A stretch of 64,000 nt of DNA from Bacillota bacterium (GTDB lineage Bacteria; Bacillota; Clostridia; Oscillospirales; Acutalibacteraceae). A program made the translations under genes and the position numbers. Positions 8,407 to 16,260 of the stretch are shown here, one piece after another. The DNA lies in the NCBI GenBank assembly GCA_023390175.1, contig JAEWDK010000015.1, positions 124,001 to 188,000 of the forward strand. Reading direction: 5' to 3'. Under the pieces are notes generated by a model. The model worked only from the letters and a program-made list of their open reading frames with translations. It had not been told where the DNA came from and ran no database searches. Numbering within the stretch: position 1 is the stretch's first letter; the number at the start of each line of letters is the position of its first letter.

Positions 8407-10008
8407 ATGAAGAGAATTACGGCAGCTATGCTCTGCCTTTTTATATTGTTTTCCTTCGCTGCATGCGGAAAAAAGGAAGCAAAAAACGCAAACAAAACAA
8501 TCAGCTACAATCTGGCAGCCGAACCGAAAACGCTTGACCCGCAAATTGCTTCCGACCCTTCCTCCACCATTGCACTGGGAGCGCTGTTTGAGGGTTTGGT
8601 GCGCATTGGCGCAGACCAAAAGCCGTACCCCGGGGTCGCTGAGAAATGGGAAAGCAATGCGGACAGCACTGTGTTTACCTTTACGCTGCGCAGTGACGCA
8701 AGATGGGCGGATTTGGATAAAAATAAAACGCCTGTTACCGCAGCGGATTTTGTTTTCGCGTTCCGCCGCGCGCTTTTGCCCGCAACGGGCTCAAAAACCT
8801 GCTCCCCCTTGTTCTGCATTAAAAACGCCAAAGAAATAAATTCCGGCACGCTTTCCGCAGACAAACTGGGAGTAACCGCGAAGGATGCGCACACGCTGGT
8901 GGTAGAGCTGAACTACTCCTACCCCGATTTTCCGGCGCTGACCGCAACGACGGTGTTTATGCCCTGCAATCAGAAATTCTTTGAAGGCACCTCCGGCAGA
9001 TACGGATTGGAGCGCAAATATCTGCTTGGCAACGGGCCGTTCGAAATTGACGGAAAATACGGCTGGGATCACGGAAATTACCTTAACCTGGTGCGTTCCG
9101 ACACATATTCGGGCAACAGCAAACCCCTGCCCTCCAATATTAAGTTTACAATCGAAGGCAAAATGAACCCCGCTATTACCGACCCGATTGCGGCGCTTAC
9201 CGCGGGCACAGTGGACGCGATTGCCATTACAGCGGACAAAGCCCCGGCTGCTACAGCCGCCGGCTGCACGCTTTCTTCCTTCGAAGATACTACCTGGGGC
9301 CTTTCCTTTAACACGCAGTCCGACACCATGAAAAACCTGAATATCCGCAAAGCGTTTATTCAGTCGCTTAATCGGGCACAGGTACTTCAGCACCTGCCTA
9401 AAGAGGTCACAAAAGCGGAAAATATTATCTGCCCGTCCACTGAGTTTTTGGGCCAAAACTACCGTTCCCTTGTAAACAGCGGCGCTTTTTACCTAAAGCA
9501 GGATAAAAATCTCGCTGCCGGTTTGAGCGGGATTTCTTTGCCAGTGAGCATAATCTGTTTGGACGACCCCAATGTAAAACTGATGGCCAATGACATGATT
9601 GCAACGTGGAACAGCAAATTTAACAATTATTTTAATATAGAACCGCTGGACAGGGATACACTGGCAGAGCGGGTAAAATCGGGAAACTATCAGATTGCAC
9701 TGTGTTCCATTCAGCCCGACAGCGACGGGCCTCTCTCCGCTTTGTCCATATTTAAGAGCGGAGCGGTTGAAAACCCCGCCAAGCTGAGCGACCCTGCTTT
9801 TGACGCGATGCTGACCGCCGCGCAGAAAAAGAGCGGCAGCGATGCGGCAGCTTCTTTTGCCGCTGCCGAAAAGTATTTGAACGATCAGGGCGTATTTTAT
9901 CCCCTGTATTATGAAAAGCATTACTTTGCCACTGCCAAGGGCGTTACCGGCGTAACGTTTCACCCCTATGGAATGGGCGTTGATTTTATTCAGGCCGGAA
10001 AAGAATAG
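8407..10008 (+). CDS. Oligopeptide ABC transporter substrate-binding lipoprotein (OppA/SBP_bac_5 family)
   Basis: A 533-aa extracellular solute-binding protein. The N-terminus is a lipoprotein signal (positive start, hydrophobic core, FAAC with Cys20 as the lipidated residue). The mature part shows SBP_bac_5 features: AEPKTLDPQIASD at the start, then GLVRIG, YPGVAEKW and WADLDKNKTPVTAADFVFAF, and later NIRKAFIQSLNR. The family delivers peptides to Opp/Dpp permeases. No permease or ATPase gene adjoins it and a terminator follows at once, so it is an orphan that must share a transporter encoded elsewhere or act as a peptide receptor. Confidence 0.88.
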   Translation: MKRITAAMLCLFILFSFAACGKKEAKNANKTISYNLAAEPKTLDPQIASDPSSTIALGALFEGLVRIGADQKPYPGVAEKWESNADSTVFTFTLRSDARWADLDKNKTPVTAADFVFAFRRALLPATGSKTCSPLFCIKNAKEINSGTLSADKLGVTAKDAHTLVVELNYSYPDFPALTATTVFMPCNQKFFEGTSGRYGLERKYLLGNGPFEIDGKYGWDHGNYLNLVRSDTYSGNSKPLPSNIKFTIEGKMNPAITDPIAALTAGTVDAIAITADKAPAATAAGCTLSSFEDTTWGLSFNTQSDTMKNLNIRKAFIQSLNRAQVLQHLPKEVTKAENIICPSTEFLGQNYRSLVNSGAFYLKQDKNLAAGLSGISLPVSIICLDDPNVKLMANDMIATWNSKFNNYFNIEPLDRDTLAERVKSGNYQIALCSIQPDSDGPLSALSIFKSGAVENPAKLSDPAFDAMLTAAQKKSGSDAAASFAAAEKYLNDQGVFYPLYYEKHYFATAKGVTGVTFHPYGMGVDFIQAGKE

Positions 10009-10044
10009 CAAAACCAAAACTGAAATTTATTTTTAATGCAGCAA

Positions 10045-10074
10045 CTCCCCTGCGGTTTGTAAACCGCAGGGGAG
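10045..10074 (+). terminator. Terminator after the peptide-binding protein
   Basis: Perfect 14-bp stem CTCCCCTGCGGTTT/AAACCGCAGGGGAG with a 2-nt loop, followed by CTGCTTTTG. Confidence 0.8.
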
Positions 10075-10216
10075 CTGCTTTTGAAATAATACGCGTTCAG
10101 AATGACATGTCCTTCTTTGAAACGGGCAATTGCACTTTTGGATAGGTACGTCCACAGGAGCAGCAGCATAATATAAAGCGGAGAACGTTCTTTAATAATT
10201 ATGTTAGGTGGATTTT

Positions 10217-10711
10217 ATGAATAATTTTCACTATAGTGATGCTCTGGCCCAAAGTCTTACTTCAAACGACGAACGCAGGAGCAGAAAACAAGTGGCGCTC
10301 AATTCCTCGAGCGGCGGGGTCGGTCCCCTGCCGATCGTTACCACATTATTCGCAGCTCCTTTAAATGTAGTATCAACTTCGATTGATACACGTGACATAG
10401 GGGATGCAAATATTCTGCTCAATTTCACCAGTATTGTAAATTTGCCGCTGGGAATTTCCGTAACCCTGAATTTTGAAATTACACGCAGCCTGAACGGCGG
10501 CGCTCCTGTTAATGTTGGAGCCACGTATACCTTTTCAACACTTGTTGATGTTTTGGAGGCGGAAGCCTTCAGCTTCCAGTTCTTTGACCCGGATGTTCAG
10601 CCGGGCTTTTACACCTACTCGGTGCAGCTGTCAACCAACTCCGTTATTGACATTACGCCGGGCGCTTCGGTTCAGAATGCGGTGCTGAGTGTGCTGGCGG
10701 TTGCCGATTAA
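10217..10711 (+). CDS. DUF4489 family protein, 164 aa
   Basis: A 164-aa protein with no signal peptide. After a polar N-terminal 35 residues comes a hydrophobic, beta-rich domain: GPLPIVTTLFAAPLNVVSTS, LLNFTSIVNLPLGISVTLNF, TYTFSTLVDVLEAEAFSFQF, and a C-terminal VQNAVLSVLAV. The motif order matches DUF4489 proteins of spore-forming Clostridia as I remember them. Their function is not established; a spore-surface beta-sandwich is a guess. This copy lacks the cysteines I recall in relatives. AGGTGG lies five bases before the ATG. Upstream CATAATATA (10167-10175) resembles a mother-cell sigma-factor -10 box. Confidence 0.7.
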   Translation: MNNFHYSDALAQSLTSNDERRSRKQVALNSSSGGVGPLPIVTTLFAAPLNVVSTSIDTRDIGDANILLNFTSIVNLPLGISVTLNFEITRSLNGGAPVNVGATYTFSTLVDVLEAEAFSFQFFDPDVQPGFYTYSVQLSTNSVIDITPGASVQNAVLSVLAVAD

Positions 10712-10777
10712 TTTCGCTGAGCAATGTATTTTATGTTCCCGCAGTCAAAATTGATACAATTAAATACTGCTGATTAA

Positions 10778-10827
10778 AAAGTCGGGCAGCTCCCCAGCGG
10801 CAAATTGAGGGGAGCCTGTCCGACTTT
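10778..10827 (+). terminator. Terminator after the DUF4489 gene
   Basis: Imperfect long stem: AAAGTCGG-G-CAG-CTCCCC pairs with GGGGAGCCTGTCCGACTTT around an A-rich loop. The T-run after it is short. Confidence 0.6.
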
Positions 10828-10889
10828 AAATTACATATTCTGATTCCTTTGGCGATGAAGACCTGCAGGCCGCCCGGCAATCCTTATGA

Positions 10890-11006
10890 TTAGCTGAATG
10901 CCGCCAAAAGCGCCGTTGCCGCGATTAACAAAGCGCAGGCGAGCGCCACAATGCGCACAAGGATTGTTTTGGCGTCAGCATGACTATGTTCTTTTCGCAT
11001 CCGCAT
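10890..11006 (-). CDS. 38-aa single-span membrane peptide
   Basis: A short ORF beginning MRMRKEHSHADAK, with GGGAGGGATATCA directly before the ATG, an excellent ribosome site. Residues 14-37 are almost entirely hydrophobic (ILVRIVALACALLIAATALL), giving one membrane helix with a basic cytoplasmic N-terminus. I do not recognise the family. It stands alone between two terminator-bounded genes on the minus strand. Coding status rests on ribosome site, start and composition. Confidence 0.6.
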   Translation of the reverse strand: MRMRKEHSHADAKTILVRIVALACALLIAATALLAAFS

Positions 11007-11098
11007 TGATATCCCTCCCTGCATCGGCTGCTGATTCTTTTACAATTCCATTATACCAGCCGGCAAAATAAAAGCAATGAACACAATATTAATTTCAC

Positions 11099-11452
11099 TT
11101 AATTCATTTCATCCTCATTCGTCAAATTTTGCTCCGTCCTCCCGGATTCCAGTTCGACCAGATTCAGAATATTCGCCCTGCCGCGTGCATCAAGCCCGCG
11201 AAAACGCTGCAAAAGGTATTGTTCTTCCCGGCTGAACCGGAGCGGCATGTCCGGGGTATCAATCCGACCAAATAAATAATCCATGCTTACATGATAGTAG
11301 TCTGCCATTTTGAAAAGTGCTTCATAGTTTAGCTGCCGTTTGCCGTTTTCATACATGGAATACGCCGAGCGGGAAATATTTAAAACAGACGCAACCGTAT
11401 TTTGCGTCAGCTTGTGTTCCGCGCGAAGTTCTTTTAACTTTTGCGCTACCAT
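11099..11452 (-). CDS. XRE-family transcriptional repressor
   Basis: A 117-aa DNA-binding protein. Residues 4-60 form an HTH_3 (Cro/CI-type) domain: LKELRAEHKLTQNTVASVLN is helix-turn-helix entry, with ISRSAYSMYENGKRQ as recognition helix and following turn. The rest is a short C-terminal helix pair, probably for dimerisation. GGGAGG sits eight bases before the start. It is divergent from an 81-aa unknown gene whose promoter contains a 17-bp perfect palindrome, the likely operator for this protein. Size and architecture resemble SinR/Rgg-less stress or competence regulators; the regulon is unknown. Confidence 0.85.
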   Translation of the reverse strand: MVAQKLKELRAEHKLTQNTVASVLNISRSAYSMYENGKRQLNYEALFKMADYYHVSMDYLFGRIDTPDMPLRFSREEQYLLQRFRGLDARGRANILNLVELESGRTEQNLTNEDEMN

Positions 11453-11544
11453 CCGATCATCCTCCCTGTTAAAAGTAAATTAGATAACGCAAGTACCCTA
11501 TTCAGTTAATCGGTCGCATTTTTCGACAAATTATTGATAAGTCA

Positions 11545-11573
11545 TTGACGAAGTAACAAATTGTTACTATAAT
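11545..11573 (+). promoter_or_regulatory. Promoter with palindromic operator filling the spacer
   Basis: TTGACG (11545-11550), a 17-bp spacer and TATAAT (11568-11573). The perfect palindrome AGTAACAA-A-TTGTTACT spans 11552-11568, almost exactly the spacer. Binding there would exclude RNA polymerase. It drives the 81-aa gene and is probably bound by the divergent XRE protein. Confidence 0.8.
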
Positions 11574-11654
11574 ATAGTATTAGGATTTCAAGTATAAAAT
11601 ATACCGTTTATTAAAATTCCAAATTCACGAATCTATTCGAAAGGCGGAATGCAT

Positions 11655-11900
11655 ATGAATGAAAATCTAATCGACTATATCGCGGAAAAAAGCAACCTTT
11701 ATGTTTCCGATCTGCTTCTTCCCAAGAACAGTGCGGTCATTATCCGAGTGGTAAGCCTTATCAATCCGGACGATTTTACCACGGATGACTGGAGTGCAAG
11801 CCTGTCCTATCTTTTGGAAAGACGGTTACGTTTTGCAACATCGGCTGCTGCGAAGGATTATTATATCAAAAATTTGCTGAATAATTTGTCAGATGTATAG
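11655..11900 (+). CDS. Unknown 81-aa protein divergent from XRE regulator
   Basis: An 81-aa soluble, mostly helical protein beginning MNENLIDYIAEKSNLYVSDL, with a middle VIIRVVSLINPDDF and a C-terminal helix NLLNNLSDV. No family recognised. I choose the second of two close ATGs (11649 and 11655) because AAGGCGG is then seven bases upstream. The gene is alone, bounded by a strong terminator, and read from a promoter whose spacer is a palindrome. The neighbouring XRE repressor suggests it is a regulated effector or an antirepressor-type partner, by inference only. Confidence 0.68.
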   Translation: MNENLIDYIAEKSNLYVSDLLLPKNSAVIIRVVSLINPDDFTTDDWSASLSYLLERRLRFATSAAAKDYYIKNLLNNLSDV

Positions 11901-11910
11901 GCAAACAGAA

Positions 11911-11956
11911 ATAAACCAAAATGAACCGGCTTTTTTGCCGGTTCATTTTGGTTTAT
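11911..11956 (+). terminator. Long perfect-stem terminator
   Basis: A 20-bp stem starting ATAAACCAAAATGAACCGGC pairs with its exact complement around a TTTTTT loop, followed by ATTTCTT. It ends the 81-aa gene. Confidence 0.82.
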
Positions 11957-12010
11957 ATTTCTTAATAAATATATTACAAAATTTTAGCCGTCAATAAGTT
12001 TACATAACTG

Positions 12011-12039
12011 TTGACATGTATCGGCATTTGCAATAAAAT
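12011..12039 (+). promoter_or_regulatory. Sigma-A promoter of the LCP gene
   Basis: TTGACA (12011-12016), a 17-bp spacer and TAAAAT (12034-12039), 41 bp before the LCP start. Confidence 0.75.
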
Positions 12040-12080
12040 GATACTGCTTTTGTGTACAAGTATAAAATATGAGGTGTAAT

Positions 12081-13229
12081 ATGGACAGACGAAACGGAGG
12101 CAGCGGCCCGCAGCGCGATGCCTACCCCAGTCGCCAGGCGCGGAACACGCGCGCAAGGGGAAATTTTGACCCGGACGAGGTTGACCGGTACAACTACGTT
12201 GACCGTGAAATTTACAGCAGCAAGCGTGCCGCACAGCAGTCAGGCAATTACTACAGAAAAAATCCCCGCCGTAAAAAGGGCGGCCGTGCAAAAAAGGTGG
12301 TTCTTACCGTTTTATCGCTTATTCTTGTTCTTGCAATCGGCGTTATTGCGTATGCTCTTATTATGACATCCCGGCTTGACCGTTCGGATAAAGGCGATAC
12401 GGCAAGTTACGTAGAGCAGCCGTCCGCGGCTCCCGCTTGGGGCGTTATTTCGGATAAAAACGTGACAAACATATTGTTAATCGGAATTGATAAAAATGAA
12501 GACGGTTCCGACGGCCGTTCGGACACCAACATGCTGATTTCCATCGACAACAATACCAAAGCGATTCGCCTAGTTTCCTTTCTGCGGGATACATACCTTG
12601 AAATTCCCACGGTAGGCAAAGCAAAGCTGAACGCCGCTTTCGCTCACGGCGGCCCGGCGCTGACCATGCAGACACTGGAAAATAACTACCGAATCAACAT
12701 TGATAAATACATCTCCGTAAACAGCGACAACTTTGAAACCATTATTGATAAAATGGGCGGACTGGATATCAACATGGACAAAGCGGTATGCGATGCGGAA
12801 AATCGGAATATGGGCAGCAAATTAAAGCCCGGCGTAAACCATTTGAACGGCAGGCTGGCGCTTTACTATTCCAGAATCCGCGAAATCGACAGTGATTTCG
12901 GGCGTACGGGCCGTCAGCGAGAGGTGGTCGAGCTGATGATTAAAAAGATGAAATCCCTGAATCCGCTGGAAGTCAATAAAATCATGTACGACTATTTACC
13001 TTACGTAAAAACCAACCTGACCGACCCCGAGCTTTTGTACCTTGCTTCCATCGCGGGGCCCGTTTCCAATTATGGGATGAAGACGATGCATGTGCCGAAC
13101 CTGAACACCTACAAGGATCAGACGATAAAAGGAGTCGGTGCGGTGCTTGTGCCCGATCTTCCGAAAAACTGTGAGCTTCTGCGGAAATTCCTTTACAGCT
13201 CAACTGTTTCGGCTGCTGAAAGTAATTAA
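12081..13229 (+). CDS. LytR-CpsA-Psr (LCP) family cell-wall glycopolymer ligase
   Basis: A 382-aa membrane-anchored enzyme. Residues 1-70 are a polar, Arg/Asn/Tyr-rich cytoplasmic segment, then one membrane helix (about 73-95), then the extracellular LCP domain. LCP motifs seen: NILLIGIDKNEDGSDGRSD, with the pyrophosphate-binding Asp/Arg residues; LVSFLRDTYLEI; KLNAAFAHGGP; and a later YYSRIREIDSDFGRTGRQRE. The family transfers wall polymers such as teichoic acid or capsule from undecaprenyl carriers to peptidoglycan. Start at ATG 12081 behind GAGGTG. Monocistronic, with its own promoter. Confidence 0.9.
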   Translation: MDRRNGGSGPQRDAYPSRQARNTRARGNFDPDEVDRYNYVDREIYSSKRAAQQSGNYYRKNPRRKKGGRAKKVVLTVLSLILVLAIGVIAYALIMTSRLDRSDKGDTASYVEQPSAAPAWGVISDKNVTNILLIGIDKNEDGSDGRSDTNMLISIDNNTKAIRLVSFLRDTYLEIPTVGKAKLNAAFAHGGPALTMQTLENNYRINIDKYISVNSDNFETIIDKMGGLDINMDKAVCDAENRNMGSKLKPGVNHLNGRLALYYSRIREIDSDFGRTGRQREVVELMIKKMKSLNPLEVNKIMYDYLPYVKTNLTDPELLYLASIAGPVSNYGMKTMHVPNLNTYKDQTIKGVGAVLVPDLPKNCELLRKFLYSSTVSAAESN

Positions 13230-13401
13230 ATACCGCAAGCGTGCCGGGGGGCTGTGGCTGTGGGTGAGCCGGTTTCACTCAGAGCTGCGGCCTTCTTTTA
13301 TGCGTTTTTGCGCTTTTTAAAGCAAATTCTTTTTTCTTCCCGCAGGTTCTGCTTACAGGCGGGGTGAAAGGTATTTTTATCTTTTATTTTGAAATATTAA
13401 A

Positions 13402-13410
13402 TGGTATAAT
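13402..13410 (+). promoter_or_regulatory. Extended -10 promoter element before metG
   Basis: TGGTATAAT at 13402-13410 is an extended -10 box 55 bp before metG. The -35 region is poor. The 235-bp gap shows no T-box consensus, so tRNA-sensing control is not supported. Confidence 0.5.
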
Positions 13411-13464
13411 GAATAAGTTAATCATTTTACCTGATTATCATTCCAATCTCTTGGAGGTAAGGAC

Positions 13465-15414
13465 ATGGATAAGAAAACATTTTATATTACCACACCGATT
13501 TACTACCCTTCTGGCAAGCCTCACATCGGCCACAGCTACTGCACCGTTGCAAGCGACGCAATCGCGCGTTATAAGCGGATGCAGGGCTACGACGTTATGT
13601 TCCTGACCGGAACCGACGAACACGGCCAAAAGATTGAAATCAACGCCGAAAAAGAGGGTGTAACCCCCAAGGAATATGTTGATAAAATTGTAGCGGGCTT
13701 TCAGAATTTGTGGAAGCTCCTGAATATTTCCAACGACCGCTTCATCCGCACAACGGATGATTACCATGTAAAGGCCGTACAGAGAATTTTCAAAGCCCTT
13801 TATGACAAGGGCGAGATCTACAAAGGCAAGTACGAAGGCTGGTACTGCACCCCCTGCGAATCCTTCTGGACGGAAACCCAGCTGAAGGACGGCAAATGCC
13901 CCGACTGCGGCAGAGAAGTTAAAATGGCCAATGAAGAGGCCTACTTCTTCCGTATTTCAAAATATGCGGACAGGCTGTTAAAATTATACGAGGATCAGCC
14001 CAACTTTATTCAGCCGGAAAGCCGCAAAAACGAGATGATCAACTTTATCAAACAGGGGCTGGAAGACCTGTGCGTTTCCCGCACAAGCTTCACCTGGGGT
14101 ATCCCCGTGGACTTTGACCCAAAGCACGTGGTTTATGTTTGGCTGGACGCACTGACCAACTATATTACCGCCATGGGGTTTGGTTCCGACGATGATTCCG
14201 ATTACAAAAAATACTGGCCTGCGGATGTGCATTTTGTAGGCAAGGAGATTGTGCGTTTTCACACAATCATCTGGCCGGCAATGCTGATGGCGCTGGATTT
14301 GCCGCTGCCGAAGCAGGTTTACGGCCACGGCTGGCTTTTGTTCGGCGACGGCAGCAAGATGAGCAAGTCAAAGGGGAATGTGGTTGACCCGGTCATCCTT
14401 TGCGACCGCTACGGCGTTGACGCAATCCGTTATTTCCTGTTGCGTGAAATCCCGTTCGGTTCGGACGGCGTTTTCACCAACGAAGCGCTCATCAGCCGCA
14501 TTAATTCCGACCTTGCCAACGACCTTGGTAACCTTTTATCCCGCACGACCGCAATGGCGGAAAAATACTTCGGCGGCCGCATTCCCGCGGAGCGTGAAAG
14601 CGCGCCGATTGACGACGAACTGATTCAAATGGCTTTGGAGCTGCGCAAAAAATGCGATGACGCAATTACAGGCTACCAGTTCAGCAGCGCATTGGCCGAA
14701 ATTTGGAAGCTGATTGCGCGAACCAATAAATATATTGATGAAACCACGCCGTGGTCGCTCGGCAAGGATGAAGCAAAGCGCGCCCGCTTGGCTGCGGTTA
14801 TTTACAATCTGTGCGAAAGCCTGCGCATTGTCTCCATCCTCATCACTCCGTTTTTACCTGAAACCGCACCAAAAATTCAGGCGCAGCTCGGCGCATCAGC
14901 CGACACGCTGACGTATGACGCGGCTGCAAAATGGGGTGTTTTACCCGCCGACGCGGTGATCAAAAAAGGGGAAACCCTTTTCCCGCGCATCGATGTGGAA
15001 AAAGAAATCGAGGAACTGAATCAGCTGATTCCAAACCCAATGACCGAAAAGGCGGAAGAAAAAGCGGAAGAGAAAAAAATCGAGGGCATCGCCCAAATCG
15101 GTATTAACGATTTCGGCAAGGTGGAACTGCGTGCCGCGAAAATCAAATTCTGCGAGCCGGTAAAGCGCGCGAAAAAGCTCCTGAAGCTGACACTGGACGA
15201 CGGTACGGGCGAGCGCACGGTTGCTTCCGGCATTGCGCAGTGGTACAAGCCCGAGGACTTAATCGGGCACAGCATTATTTTGGTTGCGAACTTAAAGCCC
15301 GCCACGCTGTGCGGCGTGGAAAGCCAGGGCATGATTTTGGCGGCGGACGCCGGGGAAAATGACGTAAAGGTCATTTTCGTGGACGGTATTCCTGCCGGAA
15401 GCAAGATTCGCTGA
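13465..15414 (+). CDS. metG: Methionyl-tRNA synthetase
   Basis: A 649-aa class I aminoacyl-tRNA synthetase charging tRNA-Met. It contains the HIGH-type motif PSGKPHIGHSYC, a zinc finger with paired cysteines (CTPC and CPDC), the KMSKSKG loop, an alpha-helical anticodon domain, and a C-terminal tRNA-binding OB fold (INDFGKVELRAAKI, then LDDGTGERTVASGI). The linker before the OB fold is Lys/Glu-rich. Full-length two-domain enzymes of 630-660 aa are normal in Clostridia. GGAGG lies seven bases before the ATG. The stop is followed after one base by the tatD start, so the two are co-transcribed, a common arrangement. Confidence 0.97.
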   Translation: MDKKTFYITTPIYYPSGKPHIGHSYCTVASDAIARYKRMQGYDVMFLTGTDEHGQKIEINAEKEGVTPKEYVDKIVAGFQNLWKLLNISNDRFIRTTDDYHVKAVQRIFKALYDKGEIYKGKYEGWYCTPCESFWTETQLKDGKCPDCGREVKMANEEAYFFRISKYADRLLKLYEDQPNFIQPESRKNEMINFIKQGLEDLCVSRTSFTWGIPVDFDPKHVVYVWLDALTNYITAMGFGSDDDSDYKKYWPADVHFVGKEIVRFHTIIWPAMLMALDLPLPKQVYGHGWLLFGDGSKMSKSKGNVVDPVILCDRYGVDAIRYFLLREIPFGSDGVFTNEALISRINSDLANDLGNLLSRTTAMAEKYFGGRIPAERESAPIDDELIQMALELRKKCDDAITGYQFSSALAEIWKLIARTNKYIDETTPWSLGKDEAKRARLAAVIYNLCESLRIVSILITPFLPETAPKIQAQLGASADTLTYDAAAKWGVLPADAVIKKGETLFPRIDVEKEIEELNQLIPNPMTEKAEEKAEEKKIEGIAQIGINDFGKVELRAAKIKFCEPVKRAKKLLKLTLDDGTGERTVASGIAQWYKPEDLIGHSIILVANLKPATLCGVESQGMILAADAGENDVKVIFVDGIPAGSKIR

Positions 15415-15415
15415 T

Positions 15416-16189
15416 ATGGAAACAAACAATATTTTTGATTCCCACGCCCACTATGACGATGAAGCGTTCAACGAGGACCGGGGTACGCTTTTAGCGGAGC
15501 TGCCCCGGCGCGGCATTTGCAACGTGGTAAACTGCGGCGCGGATTTGGCCTCCTCCAAATCGTCCGTGGCACTGGCGGCGGAATATCCGTATTTTTACGC
15601 CGCTGTGGGGGTTCACCCGGAGTGCGCCAAAGACGCACCGGCCGATTACGCGGAACAGCTTGAAGCTTTGATTGGACAGAACAAAGTGGTCGCGGTCGGT
15701 GAAATCGGACTTGACTACCATTTTGAAGAGAATGCGCCGCGTGATGTGCAAAAGGCTATTTTTGAAAAACAGATTCTGCTGGCGCTGAAGCACCGCCTGC
15801 CCATTATCGTGCACGACAGGGACGCACACGGCGACACCCTGCAGCTGCTGCAAAAGCACAAGCCCGCAGGTGTGGTTCACTGCTTCTCCGGCAGTGTGGA
15901 AATGGCGAAGGAAGTAATTCGGCTCGGCATGTATATTGGCCTTGGCGGCGCCGTCACGTTCAAAAACGCGCGCGTGCCGGTTGAGGTTGCAACAGCCATT
16001 CCGCTGGAACGTATGCTGATGGAAACGGACTGCCCTTACATGACGCCGGTGCCGTTCCGCGGCAAGCGCAACGATTCCACACTGATTGCCTATACGGCAG
16101 CCAAAATTGCGGAGATCCGCGGTACGACCGTTCAGAATATTTTGGAGGTTACGCGCCGCAACGCGGAAACGCTTTTCGGAATTAAATAA
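15416..16189 (+). CDS. TatD-family metal-dependent deoxyribonuclease
   Basis: A 257-aa TIM-barrel hydrolase of the amidohydrolase superfamily. The metal-site residues appear in order: DSHAHYDDEAF (His-x-His), GEIGLDYHF (Glu), IVHDRDAHGD (His), VHCFSGS (His) and ETDCPYMTP (Asp). Family members are 3'-5' exonucleases or D-aminoacyl-tRNA deacylase-like enzymes involved in DNA repair and turnover. It starts one base after the metG stop, with no separate ribosome site, so translation is probably coupled. Confidence 0.93.
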   Translation: METNNIFDSHAHYDDEAFNEDRGTLLAELPRRGICNVVNCGADLASSKSSVALAAEYPYFYAAVGVHPECAKDAPADYAEQLEALIGQNKVVAVGEIGLDYHFEENAPRDVQKAIFEKQILLALKHRLPIIVHDRDAHGDTLQLLQKHKPAGVVHCFSGSVEMAKEVIRLGMYIGLGGAVTFKNARVPVEVATAIPLERMLMETDCPYMTPVPFRGKRNDSTLIAYTAAKIAEIRGTTVQNILEVTRRNAETLFGIK

Positions 16190-16233
16190 AAAGTCGGAGG
16201 CCGCTGGTTTCAGCGGCCTCCGACTTTTTATTT
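16184..16233. terminator. Bidirectional terminator between tatD and the YjgB gene
   Basis: A perfect 23-bp stem (AAATAAAAAGTCGGAGGCCG then CTG, with its complement) around GTTT. It is A-rich on the left and T-rich on the right, so it works in both directions between convergent genes. Confidence 0.85.
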
Positions 16234-16260
16234 GCCAATATCTTTTACATTACCGAACGC

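Noticed and set aside
7984..8619. Minus-strand frame whose start reads MIVIGTEEIGALYFVRNLST, with GAAGG upstream
   Set aside because: The first 30 residues look plausible, but the frame runs through a terminator hairpin and then antisense through gpmI, and its start region overlaps the oppA promoter. A truncated peptide cannot be excluded.
13230..13464. Possible T-box or methionine-related riboswitch before metG
   Set aside because: No T-box AGGGTGG motif, SAM-type core or clear anti-terminator pair was found; only an extended -10 box is convincing.
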